Position numbers and translations under genes: made by a program. DNA of 64,000 bases from Bombardia bombarda (lineage: Eukaryota; Ascomycota; Sordariomycetes; Sordariales; Lasiosphaeriaceae). The stretch covers positions 7,192,001-7,256,000 of the forward strand of contig JAULSR010000002.1 of assembly GCA_030512295.1 (NCBI GenBank), written 5' to 3'. The notes under the pieces were generated by a model. That model searched no databases. It had not been told where the DNA came from and saw only the letters and a list, made by a program, of their open reading frames with translations. The first letter of the stretch is position 1. The number at the start of each line of letters is the position of its first letter. Of the stretch, positions 1-9,691 are shown piece after piece.

Positions 1-387
1 TGCACCGGGCAACGCTTCAAACAGTTAGGCAGAGTGGCCGAGCAATTGGTGCAACATAATGTGGGGCTTGATAAGGTGTGGGACCTTGACGAGGAAGAAA
101 AGTTGCGGAAGGAGCGTTGTCTGGCCCAGTGGCTTTCGGGCAGTTCAGATGACATTTTGGATTACCCCGACATTCCAGCAAATAAAACTTCTGCATCAGA
201 TGTTCTCACGGGTAGGCCATCAAGGTACCTAGCCTCGAGCAAGTGGTGCCTTGGAAGATCTCAGGATGCTATAATTATGTATACTTCATTCCGGCCTGCC
301 ATAATACGTGTGATTATTCACTCTCAATCTTTAGCTGATAATACATTCATGATACCTAAGGGGGGGAGCAATGCTTCTCAGACTTGA
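1..387 (+). CDS. 3' part of an unrecognised gene, cut by the window edge
   Basis: The frame is open from base 1 to a TGA at 385-387. The first 70 or so codons look like genuine protein: charged and amphipathic, with a segment rich in Glu, Lys and Arg (around EEEKLRKERCLAQW). After about base 212 the composition becomes less protein-like, and a GTAGGC at 213 could be a splice donor, so the true 3' end is uncertain. A diverged copy of bases 49-210 lies at 1294-1440 on the same strand. I do not recognise a family. It could equally be a decayed terminal exon. Confidence 0.35.
   Translation, partial: CTGQRFKQLGRVAEQLVQHNVGLDKVWDLDEEEKLRKERCLAQWLSGSSDDILDYPDIPANKTSASDVLTGRPSRYLASSKWCLGRSQDAIIMYTSFRPAIIRVIIHSQSLADNTFMIPKGGSNASQT
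49..210 (+). repeat. Diverged duplicate, copy A
   Basis: Matches 1294-1440 on the same strand. Shared blocks include ATGTGGGGCTTGA, GGAAGGAGCGTTGTCTGGCC and CTTNTGCATCAGATG, in the same order. Copy A keeps an open frame and copy B does not. Confidence 0.6.
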
Positions 388-556
388 AATAACCACCCTG
401 GTAAATGACCCAGATGCAGCCAGCAACGTAAAACCACATAGCAAATGTCATCTCATAGTATGCCACCAAAGCCATAATTTCTACAACAGGTACCATCAAG
501 ATCTTGGTGTGATAGAATAATTGCTTTCTAGGGTCATTGATCCATCCTAGATTAAC

Positions 557-856
557 TTAGTCTTCTGTGAGCTCAAATTTCTCCTTGCCATTGTCAAGAC
601 GCCGAATCTTGTATCGCTCTGTAAGCGGTCTGTCAGGAGAGGCCTCGCGCTTGATGATTGTTACATTGTCATTCTAGCTTGATCGCGCTCCTTTATTTCG
701 TCGTAGGTATCGTCTTGTACAGCTAGTCGAGGAAGTTTGACGAATTCTTGATTTATCCAGGCTGATTTGGAAGCGGATGGTGAAATGAAGCTCGTTGCCG
801 TTTTCGATCCACGCGTGGAGGACGCGCACGTAGTTGCCCGTGCAGGAGAAAAGCAA
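557..856 (-). pseudogene. Decayed 3' end of an unrecognised gene
   Basis: On the minus strand, coding-like sequence continues from 856 to a TAA at 557-559 but changes frame at least twice. One block reads GNYVRVLHAWIENGNELHF. A second, in another frame, reads KLPRLAVQDDTYDEIKER. A third, ending at the stop, reads REASPDRPLTERYKIRRLDN. The blocks are collinear and separated by one- or two-base slips rather than by convincing introns. That suggests a recently broken gene or a run of sequence errors. The plus strand is full of stops over the last block. The family is not recognised. Confidence 0.35.
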
Positions 857-909
857 AGGCTATGCCCGTCAGCAAATGGTCAAAGAAAACGTAAGGAAGG
901 CAACCAACT

Positions 910-1209
910 TTGTACCGAGGAGTCCAACGCCTGTCGGCGTTTGTGGTGCTTCATGAGAAGATACCCGAAAGTGATCAGCTCGTGGAGAGGCCAGGATTTG
1001 ACGAGTTTAAGGATCCGTTTTTTGAACGGCTTCGCACACAGCTTTTTTTGTTCTTTCGAGCAGCGGAAGTTTTGCGAGCCACAGACTTTGAGGTCGCCAT
1101 GATCAGTTGGAGTTCACGATCGAGTACTTTCTACAGCAGTTGTAGCGAAGAAGAAAGAGGATGTGTGCCCATGGGAGATTCCTTTCCGGAAATTTTGGGG
1201 GAATATTGA
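910..1209 (+). pseudogene. Possible coding relic upstream of duplicate B
   Basis: An open frame of about 99 codons contains a protein-like block (FDEFKDPFFERLRTQLFLFF). It lies just upstream of duplicate B (1294-1440). One reading is that 0.9-1.4 kb is a decayed paralogue of the gene whose end is at the left edge of the window. This is inference from collinearity. No domain is recognised. Confidence 0.2.
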
Positions 1210-1293
1210 AAGTGGAGCCAGTTTGTGTGGTCACGTAAGGGAATTTTAGGTATGAGGAAAAAGAACGCTCCTTCCTCCTCGTGCTCGTCCAGT

Positions 1294-1440
1294 GAAATGA
1301 TGTGGGGCTTGACAAGATGGGGGAACAGAACAAAGAGTTGAGGAAGGAGCGTTGTCTGGCCCCATGGCTCTAAAGCTCAGATGGAAAGAAAGCAGGGTTG
1401 TCCCGGGCGGGCGGCTCAAACTTTTGCATCAGATGCAGCG
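1294..1440 (+). repeat. Diverged duplicate, copy B
   Basis: Partner of 49-210. It contains an in-frame stop (after the block ERCLAPWL) and small indels relative to copy A, so it is a non-functional relic. Confidence 0.6.
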
Positions 1441-2206
1441 AATCACCGGGAGGCAAACGTTTGAAGTATTACAAGGACAATCTGCGTTAAATATATGCAT
1501 CTATACGTAGGCGCAGATATAGGTAGCTCAAGCTGTGAGTCAGACAAACCCTTATGTTATGCTAGAAAGAAAGGATTCGCGTATAGGCTCGTGAAGTCGG
1601 ATGACAACGGCGGAACACATGGTATGGATGCATGCGAAAGATACTTGCTCATGAAGGACGAGGGCTGGTGATTGATATAGGCCGCAACGATGCTGCACAG
1701 TGCAATCAGTGCGGAAACGTTGATAGCAATGTAGAAGAACATTCATGTGGCATAAGATATGTTACATGGCAAAAGGTACATGGGTGCTACTCAGAGCGGA
1801 GATGTGCCATTTTATTTGTCCTTATGACCAGGGTCAGACATTAAACCAAACCGTTGCGTGCCTTCAACCCTTACGGATCTTTTAGAGCAGGCTCCTACAA
1901 GCTACAGTACCACCCATCCCATACTCCCAAGCCAGACAGGTCGAGAAGAGATGTGGCAAAGCGGTGTTCAATCGGTAGCTGGCTACTTTTTAATTTATAT
2001 GTCTACTATTGTTTGATCTTATTGTTTTTGGCCTATCTACTGCGAGTTTGCCCTTATAATCAACAGAGCGGGCTGATATACAAAAAACATTGCAGCTTCA
2101 TCTTCACCATCTATTCTGGGCGTTGACCATGATCTATGATACTCCACATATTCCTTCTATCTCAGGTAGGCACAGTCAATCTAAACTATGGTGCTTGTTT
2201 CCTCAT
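1441..2206. other. Intergenic, no supported gene
   Basis: Only short frames occur. A 61-codon minus-strand ATG frame at 1557-1742 begins with a hydrophobic stretch (FFYIAINVSALIALCSIVAAY) and could be a small membrane peptide or a relic exon. Nothing else supports it. Confidence 0.4.
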
Positions 2207-2926
2207 TCACAACTTGTAGAACTGTCCGTTGCTTTCCTCAGGATTGAACTGCAAGCCGTTGAGCGCCATATACGTGACAAACTTGGGATCATAGTGCTGG
2301 AGGCAGTAATTCGCAATCATGTCGATGCCTGTTTATGAGCAACACTGTTAGCAAACCGATGATAACAACAGAGCAAAAGTTGCAAACTCACCAGCTCCAG
2401 CTCCACCCGATGTCCACAGCTCTCCCTTCACATCCTTGCCATCATATGGCTTCTGATTCACGACCCAGCGCTGGTCCAGCCACTTGACCGCCGGATGCGC
2501 AGCTCCAGCAATACCCAAGAACTCCCTGTTCGTGGTAACAGTCATGCCGTCCAGAACGCCGGAGCTTGCAAGCCACACGCTGCCAATGCACGTGGTGATC
2601 CAGACGGGCGTCTTGGTCCACGCCTCCTTCATGAAGCGGTCGGCCTGGGGAGGGCGATGGTCGGGCATCGGCCCGCCGATGATGACCATGTCCAGGTCGC
2701 GCGGGCAGTCGTCGTAGGTGACGGTCGGCAGGATCTTCATGCCGGGAGTGGTCCATGTGGGCTCGAGCGTCGTGGCGAGGTACAAGAACTCGATGTCGAT
2801 AGCGAACTTGTCGAAGGGTCCAACTACCTCAGGGACGCCGGCCTTGACCTGGTCCATGTACTCGCGCGAGAGGTTGCCAAAGATGTCGATGCCGACGATG
2901 TCGCTGAGCTGGACGTGCTCAAACAT
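2207..2926 (-). CDS. DJ-1/PfpI family protein (class I glutamine amidotransferase-like)
   Basis: Two exons on the minus strand: 2392-2926 and 2207-2328. They are separated by a 63-bp intron (2329-2391) that opens GTGAGT and closes AACAG. The spliced frame gives 218 residues. Visible features are the beta-strand/loop DMVIIGGPMPDH near residues 80-90, the nucleophile-elbow cysteine C113 in TTCIGS, and the SGGAGAG-ID glycine turn at the splice junction; all are typical of the fungal DJ-1/PfpI group. Members include isonitrile hydratases, chaperone/glyoxalase-like proteins and proteins of unknown role, so the substrate cannot be stated. It is probably cytosolic because no signal peptide is seen. 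The chosen start (MFEHVQLSD) is short at the N-terminus: KKPYRIGV can be read directly upstream in the same frame, and an ATG at 2976-2978 is one base out of frame with it. Confidence 0.85.
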
Positions 2927-3758
2927 GACGCCGATGCGGTAGGGCTTCTTAGTGGAGGTTGCGGAGGGGCCATTTTGGGGGAATGACGATGCTGGTCTTG
3001 GAGACGATTGGGGAATGGATATTGTCTATCGTTTGAGGAGTGGCTCGGTGAGAAGCTGTTGCTGGAGACAGACCTTCAAGATGTGCGCGACGACGCCATT
3101 TTATACGCCATTGAGCTGCGCATCGAAGTTCTGGGAGCTCAATTGCTCCGAGTAGCTGAGGAAATATCGAAATTGGCCGAGACTCCTCATCGTGTTGAGG
3201 TCCGTGAGCAGAGACGCCGTCGATTCCGTTACAGATTCCGTCGAACTTCGGTTGCAAGCGAAAATTGTAATTGGAAGGTCCGACACGATAAGTTCCGGGG
3301 TTGCTCGGAGGTTAACAAGTTTGATGTCTGTTGTGGAGAAGTGCCAACGTAGCGCCAAGCTACGAAGCACTGTAACCAAACTCTAACTCCCTCGTACCTG
3401 CCTCGAGTTTCAATTTGCGTCGATGTTTACTACCTGGGTAGGCTGGAATGGAGTCAGTCATCTATGACATTGTTTCCCAATACCTAGCCTCGATTGATCA
3501 GTTTTATGTTTTTGAGCATATTTTCACCTAGAATCTGGTTATCGTATCAAACTTTCTGCACCTTGGGATGGCCAAGTTCCCGCCTCTATCCTGTTTTTAC
3601 CTCTGCTGAGCAAGTTTTCTTCCAACATTGCTAGGTACATAAAGTATTCCTTGGCTGACACCGCCATGTGCATAAAAAGCCACAGTCAAGTGAGGAGCTT
3701 TCATACTTCCAAACCGGCAAAACCTTGTTAATGTCCACGAAACCTACTTACAGAGGGG

Positions 3759-3768
3759 GATAAAAAGG
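3759..3768 (+). promoter_or_regulatory. TATA-like element
   Basis: GATAAAAAGG sits about 225 bp upstream of the ATG at 3992. The spacing would imply a leader of up to about 200 nt. It is assigned by sequence resemblance only. Confidence 0.3.
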
Positions 3769-3889
3769 CCGTCATCCAGTCAGATATCGTTCTTCCTGTC
3801 TTGAATATCGAGATATCTAAGTAACTACCTGACCATCGATTTATTACACTACAAGCCCCATCAGCTCTCAACCGCTGATTTTTGCAAGT

Positions 3890-3931
3890 ATGCCCCCTGT
3901 ACCGCACCTCAACAGCCCCTTCCCCCCTTAA
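3890..3931 (+). other. Upstream ORF in the leader of the Cys-rich gene
   Basis: ATG followed by 12 codons and TAA ends 60 bp before the main ATG. If the transcript starts near the TATA-like element, this uORF would be scanned first and could damp translation. An undetected leader intron could remove it. Confidence 0.3.
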
Positions 3932-3991
3932 AAGCTACCACTGCTCACCACTAAAAACTTTTCACACAAGGAAAACGAAGGGAAAACCATC

Positions 3992-4282
3992 ATGCACCCC
4001 AAATCCATCCTCCTCGGGCTTCTGTCCCTCCTCGCCGCCGCACCGGCCCCCTCACAGCAGGCTCCAGCCCCCGGCTCCGGCATGTTGAGCAAATGCGACA
4101 GAGCGTGCCTCCTGGATTACTGCCGCCCAATCTGCGGCTTCAACCCGACCAACATGGACTGTTATAACCCTTGCTGGGACGACTGCATCTGGTCGTGCCA
4201 GCAGCCCGGAAATTGCGAATATGGCGGGACATGCAAGGAGAAAGGGATGCTGCTGGCTGCTGTGACTATTCTGCCTGAATAA
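3992..4282 (+). CDS. Small secreted cysteine-rich protein (effector-like)
   Basis: A single-exon frame of 96 residues. Residues 1-17 form a signal peptide (Lys4, then a Leu/Ala-rich core), followed by a Pro/Gln/Ala-rich linker to about residue 30. The mature part holds ten cysteines: C35, 39, 44, 48, 57, 61, 65, 69, 75, 81. Eight of them form a ladder of C-x3-C steps (35/39, 44/48, 57/61/65/69), a spacing that places Cys on one face of helices, as in alpha-hairpinin-like disulfide hairpins. There are no membrane segments after the signal. The even Cys count, size and secretion fit fungal effectors or secreted antimicrobial peptides. No named family is recognised and the role is inferred from architecture only. 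The ATG context (ACCATCATGC) is acceptable for a fungus, and a 13-codon uORF lies upstream. Confidence 0.75.
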   Translation: MHPKSILLGLLSLLAAAPAPSQQAPAPGSGMLSKCDRACLLDYCRPICGFNPTNMDCYNPCWDDCIWSCQQPGNCEYGGTCKEKGMLLAAVTILPE

Positions 4283-5150
4283 GAGGGACTACTTACTTGA
4301 CGTATGAGAAAATGTGTATGGATTTGTACTTGCACGTTTAGCAACACTTCAGTTGCGAACAATGGCTGGAAATTTGGGGAATACACATTATTTTGCTGGT
4401 ACTTAGCTTTCCCTCTGATCAAGCCTATTCACATTTGTTCTTTTAGTTTATGACCTGAATGTTGATCCATGTCTGGAGCAAACAGGGATGGCGTTGTTTA
4501 AGCGCCGACGCAGCTCGGGGGGCGATCGCGTGGTGGCAGGGCAAAGTCCGAATCTGTGTCGGACTTGTATGCGAGTGTTGTCGTTCACTTTCTACATGGC
4601 GAGTATAAGGGTCATCACGAGCATGGAAGCTAGCAGCAATACATCAGAGTTCATCTACCTGTGCTTTTATGTAAATATCCTCAGTCATATGAGACACCAA
4701 ACCGTGATATGACGCGTACGGGCATCACTTGCCCAGCGTCTGAGATATTATTGGCCAGGACGTATGGAATAAGATTGCTGTAGGAATCCATCACTCCCTC
4801 TTACTCACCAGATAGCAGACAAAAGCTCATACAATGGAATCAAGCAACACTCTCGTACAATCAATCCTACATACCACCAATGCATCTGGGTATCAACCAA
4901 CCATCCATGCAACTGACCGCCTATGCTCCGCCTCTACCATCGTCTTACATATATGTACACCCATGTATGCATATGCTCAGAATGTCACCCCTCTCCAAAT
5001 GCGTATGTAAAAACTGCAGTCAAACTCCAAGCAAGGCGAGCCCCACTGTTTGCTTCTGTTTGTAGAAAGGAAAACCGACAGGCCGATAAAGAACGAAAGG
5101 AACAACGGGAAACCAAACAGGCACAGCAAGGACACCACCCCACCCTGCCA
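4283..5150. other. Intergenic between convergent genes
   Basis: The Cys-rich gene (plus) and RTC1 (minus) converge here, so this is shared 3' sequence. The short frames overlap one another on both strands and have no family resemblance. Confidence 0.5.
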
Positions 5151-8100
5151 TCACCTCCTCTCCTCTGTCGCCACAAACTTGACACTCTTCCTTCTCTCCC
5201 TAATCACCTCACCCCTGCCGGGACTTGAGCTCAGAATACTGGTCCCAACCCTCGGACTGCTCTGGGCGCTCCCATGATGCCCGCCTCCACCCACAGCTAG
5301 CGCCTCACGAACGCTTTCCACCGCGCGGCTCTGCGCCACGTCATGCCCATCGCTGCGCACATTGCCGTTGCCCCCACCGACAAGACTGCTCAGCAGCTCG
5401 CCAGCACTGTTGCGCACCCCGCCATCGGCGCCCACTCCCCCCTCTGGAACGATAAAATCGGCCCCGGCCACGGTAGCAGTCTTGCTCGCTCTAAGGTTGG
5501 CCTCCCGCACAGCTCGCGTGACTTCTTCCGTCCGCGCAGCTGCGGTCTCGGCACGCCATCTGCCAGGCAGACACGCATGGCCGCAGCCGTCAAGGGGACA
5601 GCAGCCATCAATTGACTCTGAGGGACTACCCTCCGAGAAAGAAGAAGTCATGTCATAATGGTGCTGCTCTGCCTCCAGCCCAGAGTGCCACCCCTGCAAG
5701 CAGGAGGAGTGGCCGCCGTGGCCGCAGCCAGGACAATACCACCACGTTGCCAGTATTGGACCATCATCCTGCGCGGATGCGCTTGAACTGTGAGCGGCGA
5801 GACCCAGTGGGATGGACACCGAATTGGATGTGGAGTCTCGATGACCGCAAACCGCGCATGGTCCCATCACGGCCATGCACCGCTCACAGCGCCAGATGGA
5901 CTCGATAGAAGTGGAAGTATGGTCAATCTCTCGGGGCTTGCGGCACTTGGGACAGAGGAAGCCGACCTGGACACCCTGCTGGGCCGGAGTAAATATGGCA
6001 GGGTAGTCTTCGCCCCAACCAGACAGCACGCCGCCGGGCCAGCCCTTTATGCAAAGCTTACGAAGGAGAGTGGCTTCGATGAAGAGTTTCATACTCATGA
6101 GGCGCGAGTGGTGTTGGCGGAGAATCGCAGCGGCTTGGAAATGGTCGATCACATCCTCGGGTATCAGCGGCTTGAGGAGGAGAATTATGGCAGAGGCATT
6201 CAAGGCTGAAGACTTGGCTTCAAAAGCAAGGGCCCGGGAGATAAGCGTGTAGGGCTGGAGAGGTGGCGCAGAAGATGCTGAAAAGCTTGATGTGGTGCGG
6301 AGTGGGTATGGGTATGGGGGGTCTTTGGGCCACGATAGGTAGTCTGCTTCAACTATGTATGGGGACTTTTCTTCGTCATTATGGTCATCAGGTTCAATAG
6401 AGGGTGGTCTCCGCTGAGGCGACTCGAGGGCAAAGTCGGGGTCGTTCTGCGAAGGGTACGGCGAATCGTAGCTGCCGCTTGTCGTTTGCGTTATAAGATG
6501 GTGTTCATCTGTGTATGCAGTGGTGATAGTGAACGAAGTAAGATCTGTGTCGGTCCTTCCGAGTGGGATGCGGAGGGCTCCCCCGTCATTATGCGAGGGA
6601 GCCGACGAGTCCGCAAGATAATTACCGCGTATGCGGCTTCCAAACTCACCATCATCGCTCCCGCCTGCGTTGCGTAATTCAGCTAGGGCCCCAGCCTTTG
6701 GAGCTTGGGTAGGCCTATTGATCTCTGATGGGCCAGCCAAGCCTGTGTTTCGTCTGCTTCCGTCTGAAATTGAGAATAGCTGCGTAAAGCTATCGTCTGA
6801 GTTGTGTCGTAATGGCCGCGGTTTCCGCGCGCGGCTGGGTGAGCCAACTTCTCCAAAGACAAGTGCGCGGGAGGGAATTTGTCGCGGAGCAGGCACATCA
6901 ATTGCGTGGGCGAGGGCCTCTGTGTCGTAGAAGTCATAGCCTTCAGTACTTGCCTGTGTATTCTCGCTATCCTGGCTGGTGGTGGACAGGGGCACAGAGT
7001 CCAGTCGTCTACGTGCTTCCACGGAATGGTTTTGGATTGCAGGAGGGAGACTAAAACTTTCTGGCTCAAGAATAGGAGTGAGCTTCTTGCCACGCCCGTT
7101 CTCGTAAATGTGGGTTTCCGAGTCGTCCGGGACGGGACGTGCAATCGGTGTAGGAACGTTGGAGGTGCTTTCCAATTCCTCAGATAGTAGTGACCTTGTG
7201 TATATCGACCTATCCAGGCTGCCCGACGACATTATTTTGCGCGGTGTTTCGTCACCGTCAGCAGGCCCATCGACCTCAACCTCGAAGTGCTGTTGAGCCC
7301 TCATGTTAAGCCTCCTCTTCGCCGAAGATGAAACGAGGTGATCCATGCGAAGCTCCAAGTGGTATTGCGCTCGTCTCCGAAGTATCAACTCCATGCCGTA
7401 TGCGAGGACCCGCCACGTCTGCGCAAGGCGAAAGAGGTTCACGTACTCGGCAGCCTTGGCGTAATGCTCAAGAATCAGTGCAACTCGCTCAGGCATGGTC
7501 TTACCACCTGGCACGTATGGCAGCTCTCTGTTCAGAGTTTCTAAGTAGTTGGCAGAAAAATATTCGTAAACTTCAATATTGGCGGCAGCGGGAATACGAC
7601 CAAACCCCATAGCTTGCTGGGGCTTATAGATACCCGTCACTTCGATCGTTTGCTCGAGTGACAATACTTCTTCCAAGGGGGTCCCCGTGGGTGGCGTAGT
7701 GCTCAAAGTATTCCCGGGATGAGGTACTGGACGCCGCCTTCGTTTGGGTCCAAGGAAGCTGTCAATGACCTCATCCTCTGAGTCGCTACGGCTGACACTG
7801 AGTCTTGGGGTGGCGGGACTGGAGCTGTATGAGTGCAGGGGGGTGATGTTGGAGTGAAGGATGTGAGGCCTGGGACGATGGGATGAAGCGCGCTCGTCAA
7901 GAAACATCAAAGCCTCACCCTGCGAGGAGAAAGACATAGCCGAAACAGGCTGGCGGTCTAGCACCTTAGGGGCAAAGGTGACGTCGCATTGGTTAAAGAG
8001 GCCGTCCTGACCAGCGGTCCATAGGAGGTACTGGTCGTGCCAGAGCATGGCGCTGGGCGAGGAGTCGAATCTCTGAATCTCTTTATACGGCATGGTTGGC

Positions 8101-9188
8101 CTTGCGAGGTCCCAGATGTGCACCGAATTGATGCCGAGCCGCTTTTGGTTGCTCTCATCGTAGGAGACGGCAATCTGAGATGCCCTCTTGGCCTGGGCGG
8201 TTGCCGACCATTGGCCCGGGCGCCAGGCGAGGGCGGCGACAGGGGCGGGCGTCGAGATGGACCACTTTGGCTTCTGGCGCTTGTCGGCGGTCTTGGACAT
8301 ATCCCACACCTGGCACTTGCTGTCCCAGCCAGCGCTGACAAGATGTTCGCCGTCGGGGTGCCAGGCGATGGAGGAGCATGCCCTCTCATGGGCATTGATC
8401 CTTAGCAGAGGTGCGGTTGCCTTCCTCATGTCCCACTTGAGCACGGCTCCCTGCTCGGTGCCGCAAGCAAAGACCATGCCATCTTTGGGCGACCATTGGA
8501 CATGGCGCACGCCGTCTGCATTGCACTTGAAGGCGTGGAGGGCGCGAAATGTAATGCCGGTGCGCGTCTGGATGGGCGAACGGATGTCGAATGAGCGCAC
8601 GATGCCATCCTGGCTTCCAGAGAGCAGCAGAGTGCCCCGATGGGGGTTGATGTCCAGGGCATTGACCTGTCTCGAGTCCTCGCGTATCTGGACAAACTCG
8701 AGGCCGGCGCCGCCAGCAGCACTGGACCCAAGGCGGGTGAGGTCGTACTGGAAGATCTTGCCGCTGGCGCAAGCAGTGAAGATGTTAGCGGCGCCGAGGC
8801 TCCCCCACTTCACATCCTTAATGGAAAGTTGGTCGGCGACGGACGAAGGCGCGCTGGTCTTGAGGGTGGGTTGAGCAGTCAATAAGGCGCGCAGATCTAT
8901 GCCGTCGCGAATACTGACCCCGTCGAAGACAACAGTCTTGAGAACGTGGCGCCCGGCGAGGACGGCAGATTTTCCGTCGGGGGATCGGTCGATGCAGGCA
9001 ATGGGGACGCCGGCCGAGTAGACGGCATTCTGCGACGCGGGGGAGCGGTAGGGCAGGGCGGCGAGGGGCGAGCTGGTGATGGCGACCGAGGCGGCCGGGG
9101 ACGAGGTATCGTGCGACGAATCGGCGGTTTGCTTGCCCAGCAGCTTGCGCATGATCTTGCCCTGGTTGCCCATGTTGATGTTATGCAT
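5151..9188 (-). CDS. RTC1: SEA/GATOR2 complex WD-repeat and RING protein Rtc1 (WDR24 homologue)
   Basis: An uninterrupted 1345-residue frame. Residues ~45-430 form a WD40 propeller: blades end in motifs such as GIVRSFDIRSP, GAVLKWDMRKAT, SKCQVWDMSK and NSVHIWDLARP. A Ser/Pro-rich linker follows, then a helical block (~530-650, containing GIYKPQQAMGFG and TWRVLAYGMELILRRRAQYH). A long low-complexity region and a second helical block (~980-1070) come next. The C-terminus (~1080-1230) is a Cys/His zinc-binding RING-like module: CPKC, CERC, CAVCGH, WYCPGCGHGGH, CPLDGCGH. This order is that of yeast Rtc1/Sea2 and WDR24, a subunit of the vacuole-associated SEA (GATOR2) complex that supports TORC1 signalling by opposing SEACIT/GATOR1. 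The ATG at 9188 gives MHNINMGNQG; a later ATG opening MRKLLGKQ (9152) is an alternative start. It shares a 503-bp divergent promoter region with Cactin. Confidence 0.9.
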   Translation of the reverse strand: MHNINMGNQGKIMRKLLGKQTADSSHDTSSPAASVAITSSPLAALPYRSPASQNAVYSAGVPIACIDRSPDGKSAVLAGRHVLKTVVFDGVSIRDGIDLRALLTAQPTLKTSAPSSVADQLSIKDVKWGSLGAANIFTACASGKIFQYDLTRLGSSAAGGAGLEFVQIREDSRQVNALDINPHRGTLLLSGSQDGIVRSFDIRSPIQTRTGITFRALHAFKCNADGVRHVQWSPKDGMVFACGTEQGAVLKWDMRKATAPLLRINAHERACSSIAWHPDGEHLVSAGWDSKCQVWDMSKTADKRQKPKWSISTPAPVAALAWRPGQWSATAQAKRASQIAVSYDESNQKRLGINSVHIWDLARPTMPYKEIQRFDSSPSAMLWHDQYLLWTAGQDGLFNQCDVTFAPKVLDRQPVSAMSFSSQGEALMFLDERASSHRPRPHILHSNITPLHSYSSSPATPRLSVSRSDSEDEVIDSFLGPKRRRRPVPHPGNTLSTTPPTGTPLEEVLSLEQTIEVTGIYKPQQAMGFGRIPAAANIEVYEYFSANYLETLNRELPYVPGGKTMPERVALILEHYAKAAEYVNLFRLAQTWRVLAYGMELILRRRAQYHLELRMDHLVSSSAKRRLNMRAQQHFEVEVDGPADGDETPRKIMSSGSLDRSIYTRSLLSEELESTSNVPTPIARPVPDDSETHIYENGRGKKLTPILEPESFSLPPAIQNHSVEARRRLDSVPLSTTSQDSENTQASTEGYDFYDTEALAHAIDVPAPRQIPSRALVFGEVGSPSRARKPRPLRHNSDDSFTQLFSISDGSRRNTGLAGPSEINRPTQAPKAGALAELRNAGGSDDGEFGSRIRGNYLADSSAPSHNDGGALRIPLGRTDTDLTSFTITTAYTDEHHLITQTTSGSYDSPYPSQNDPDFALESPQRRPPSIEPDDHNDEEKSPYIVEADYLSWPKDPPYPYPLRTTSSFSASSAPPLQPYTLISRALAFEAKSSALNASAIILLLKPLIPEDVIDHFQAAAILRQHHSRLMSMKLFIEATLLRKLCIKGWPGGVLSGWGEDYPAIFTPAQQGVQVGFLCPKCRKPREIDHTSTSIESIWRCERCMAVMGPCAVCGHRDSTSNSVSIPLGLAAHSSSASAQDDGPILATWWYCPGCGHGGHSSCLQGWHSGLEAEQHHYDMTSSFSEGSPSESIDGCCPLDGCGHACLPGRWRAETAAARTEEVTRAVREANLRASKTATVAGADFIVPEGGVGADGGVRNSAGELLSSLVGGGNGNVRSDGHDVAQSRAVESVREALAVGGGGHHGSAQSSPRVGTSILSSSPGRGEVIRERRKSVKFVATEERR

Positions 9189-9691
9189 GGCCTCTGCAGA
9201 GTGTCGTGCGGACGCCTGAAGCTGCCCGACGCATTGTGATGGCGATGTCTGGCGATGTTGGTGATGCTAACAACAAGGTTGTTGGGTTGTTCGTTGGTAT
9301 CTCGATCCTCGAGTGCCCGGTTGCCGTGGAGCTTCACTACGCAAGTTAGCTCCCTAGCCCAGTTGCCCAGCTTTCTGCCAATACCTAACAGGTGGAGGCG
9401 CTCCACATCCCCACCACCCTGGCACCCACTTACGTTCTACGCTGAAGGAAGGTTGTCTTAGCGGATTTTGTCGCGTGTCACCGCCAAAACTTGGAAGCCG
9501 CCAGAACATCACCGCCTCCAAGCCCTCTCTTCCTTGCATTCCACCCCTTGCATTCCACCAACCCCCTTTACGACGTCCATGACATGCCAACAAAGATCTG
9601 TCGCTCACCAACTTATTGAAAGCCGTTTGCCATTTATTCTATCCTAGCGCATCCATTTACTTCCCAGACGATCCCTGCAAACCACAGAGCC
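9189..9691. promoter_or_regulatory. Bidirectional promoter region, RTC1 / Cactin
   Basis: 503 bp separate two divergently transcribed conserved genes. There is no coding frame of note. Several pyrimidine-rich tracts and CCACC/CATTCCACC repeats are visible at 9400-9560. I see no clear TATA box. Confidence 0.5.

Larger units (their letters stand above)
2927..3991. promoter_or_regulatory. Divergent intergenic region between the DJ-1 gene and the secreted Cys-rich gene
   Basis: About 1.06 kb. The DJ-1 gene leaves to the left and the Cys-rich gene to the right, so both promoters should lie here. A 114-codon frame at 3008-3352 overlaps a 102-codon frame on the other strand and neither resembles a known family. 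A TATA-like GATAAAAAGG lies at 3759-3768. Confidence 0.45.

Noticed and set aside
3008..3352. 114-codon frame between the DJ-1 and Cys-rich genes
   Set aside because: Overlaps an equally long antisense frame, lies in a divergent promoter region and has no family resemblance.
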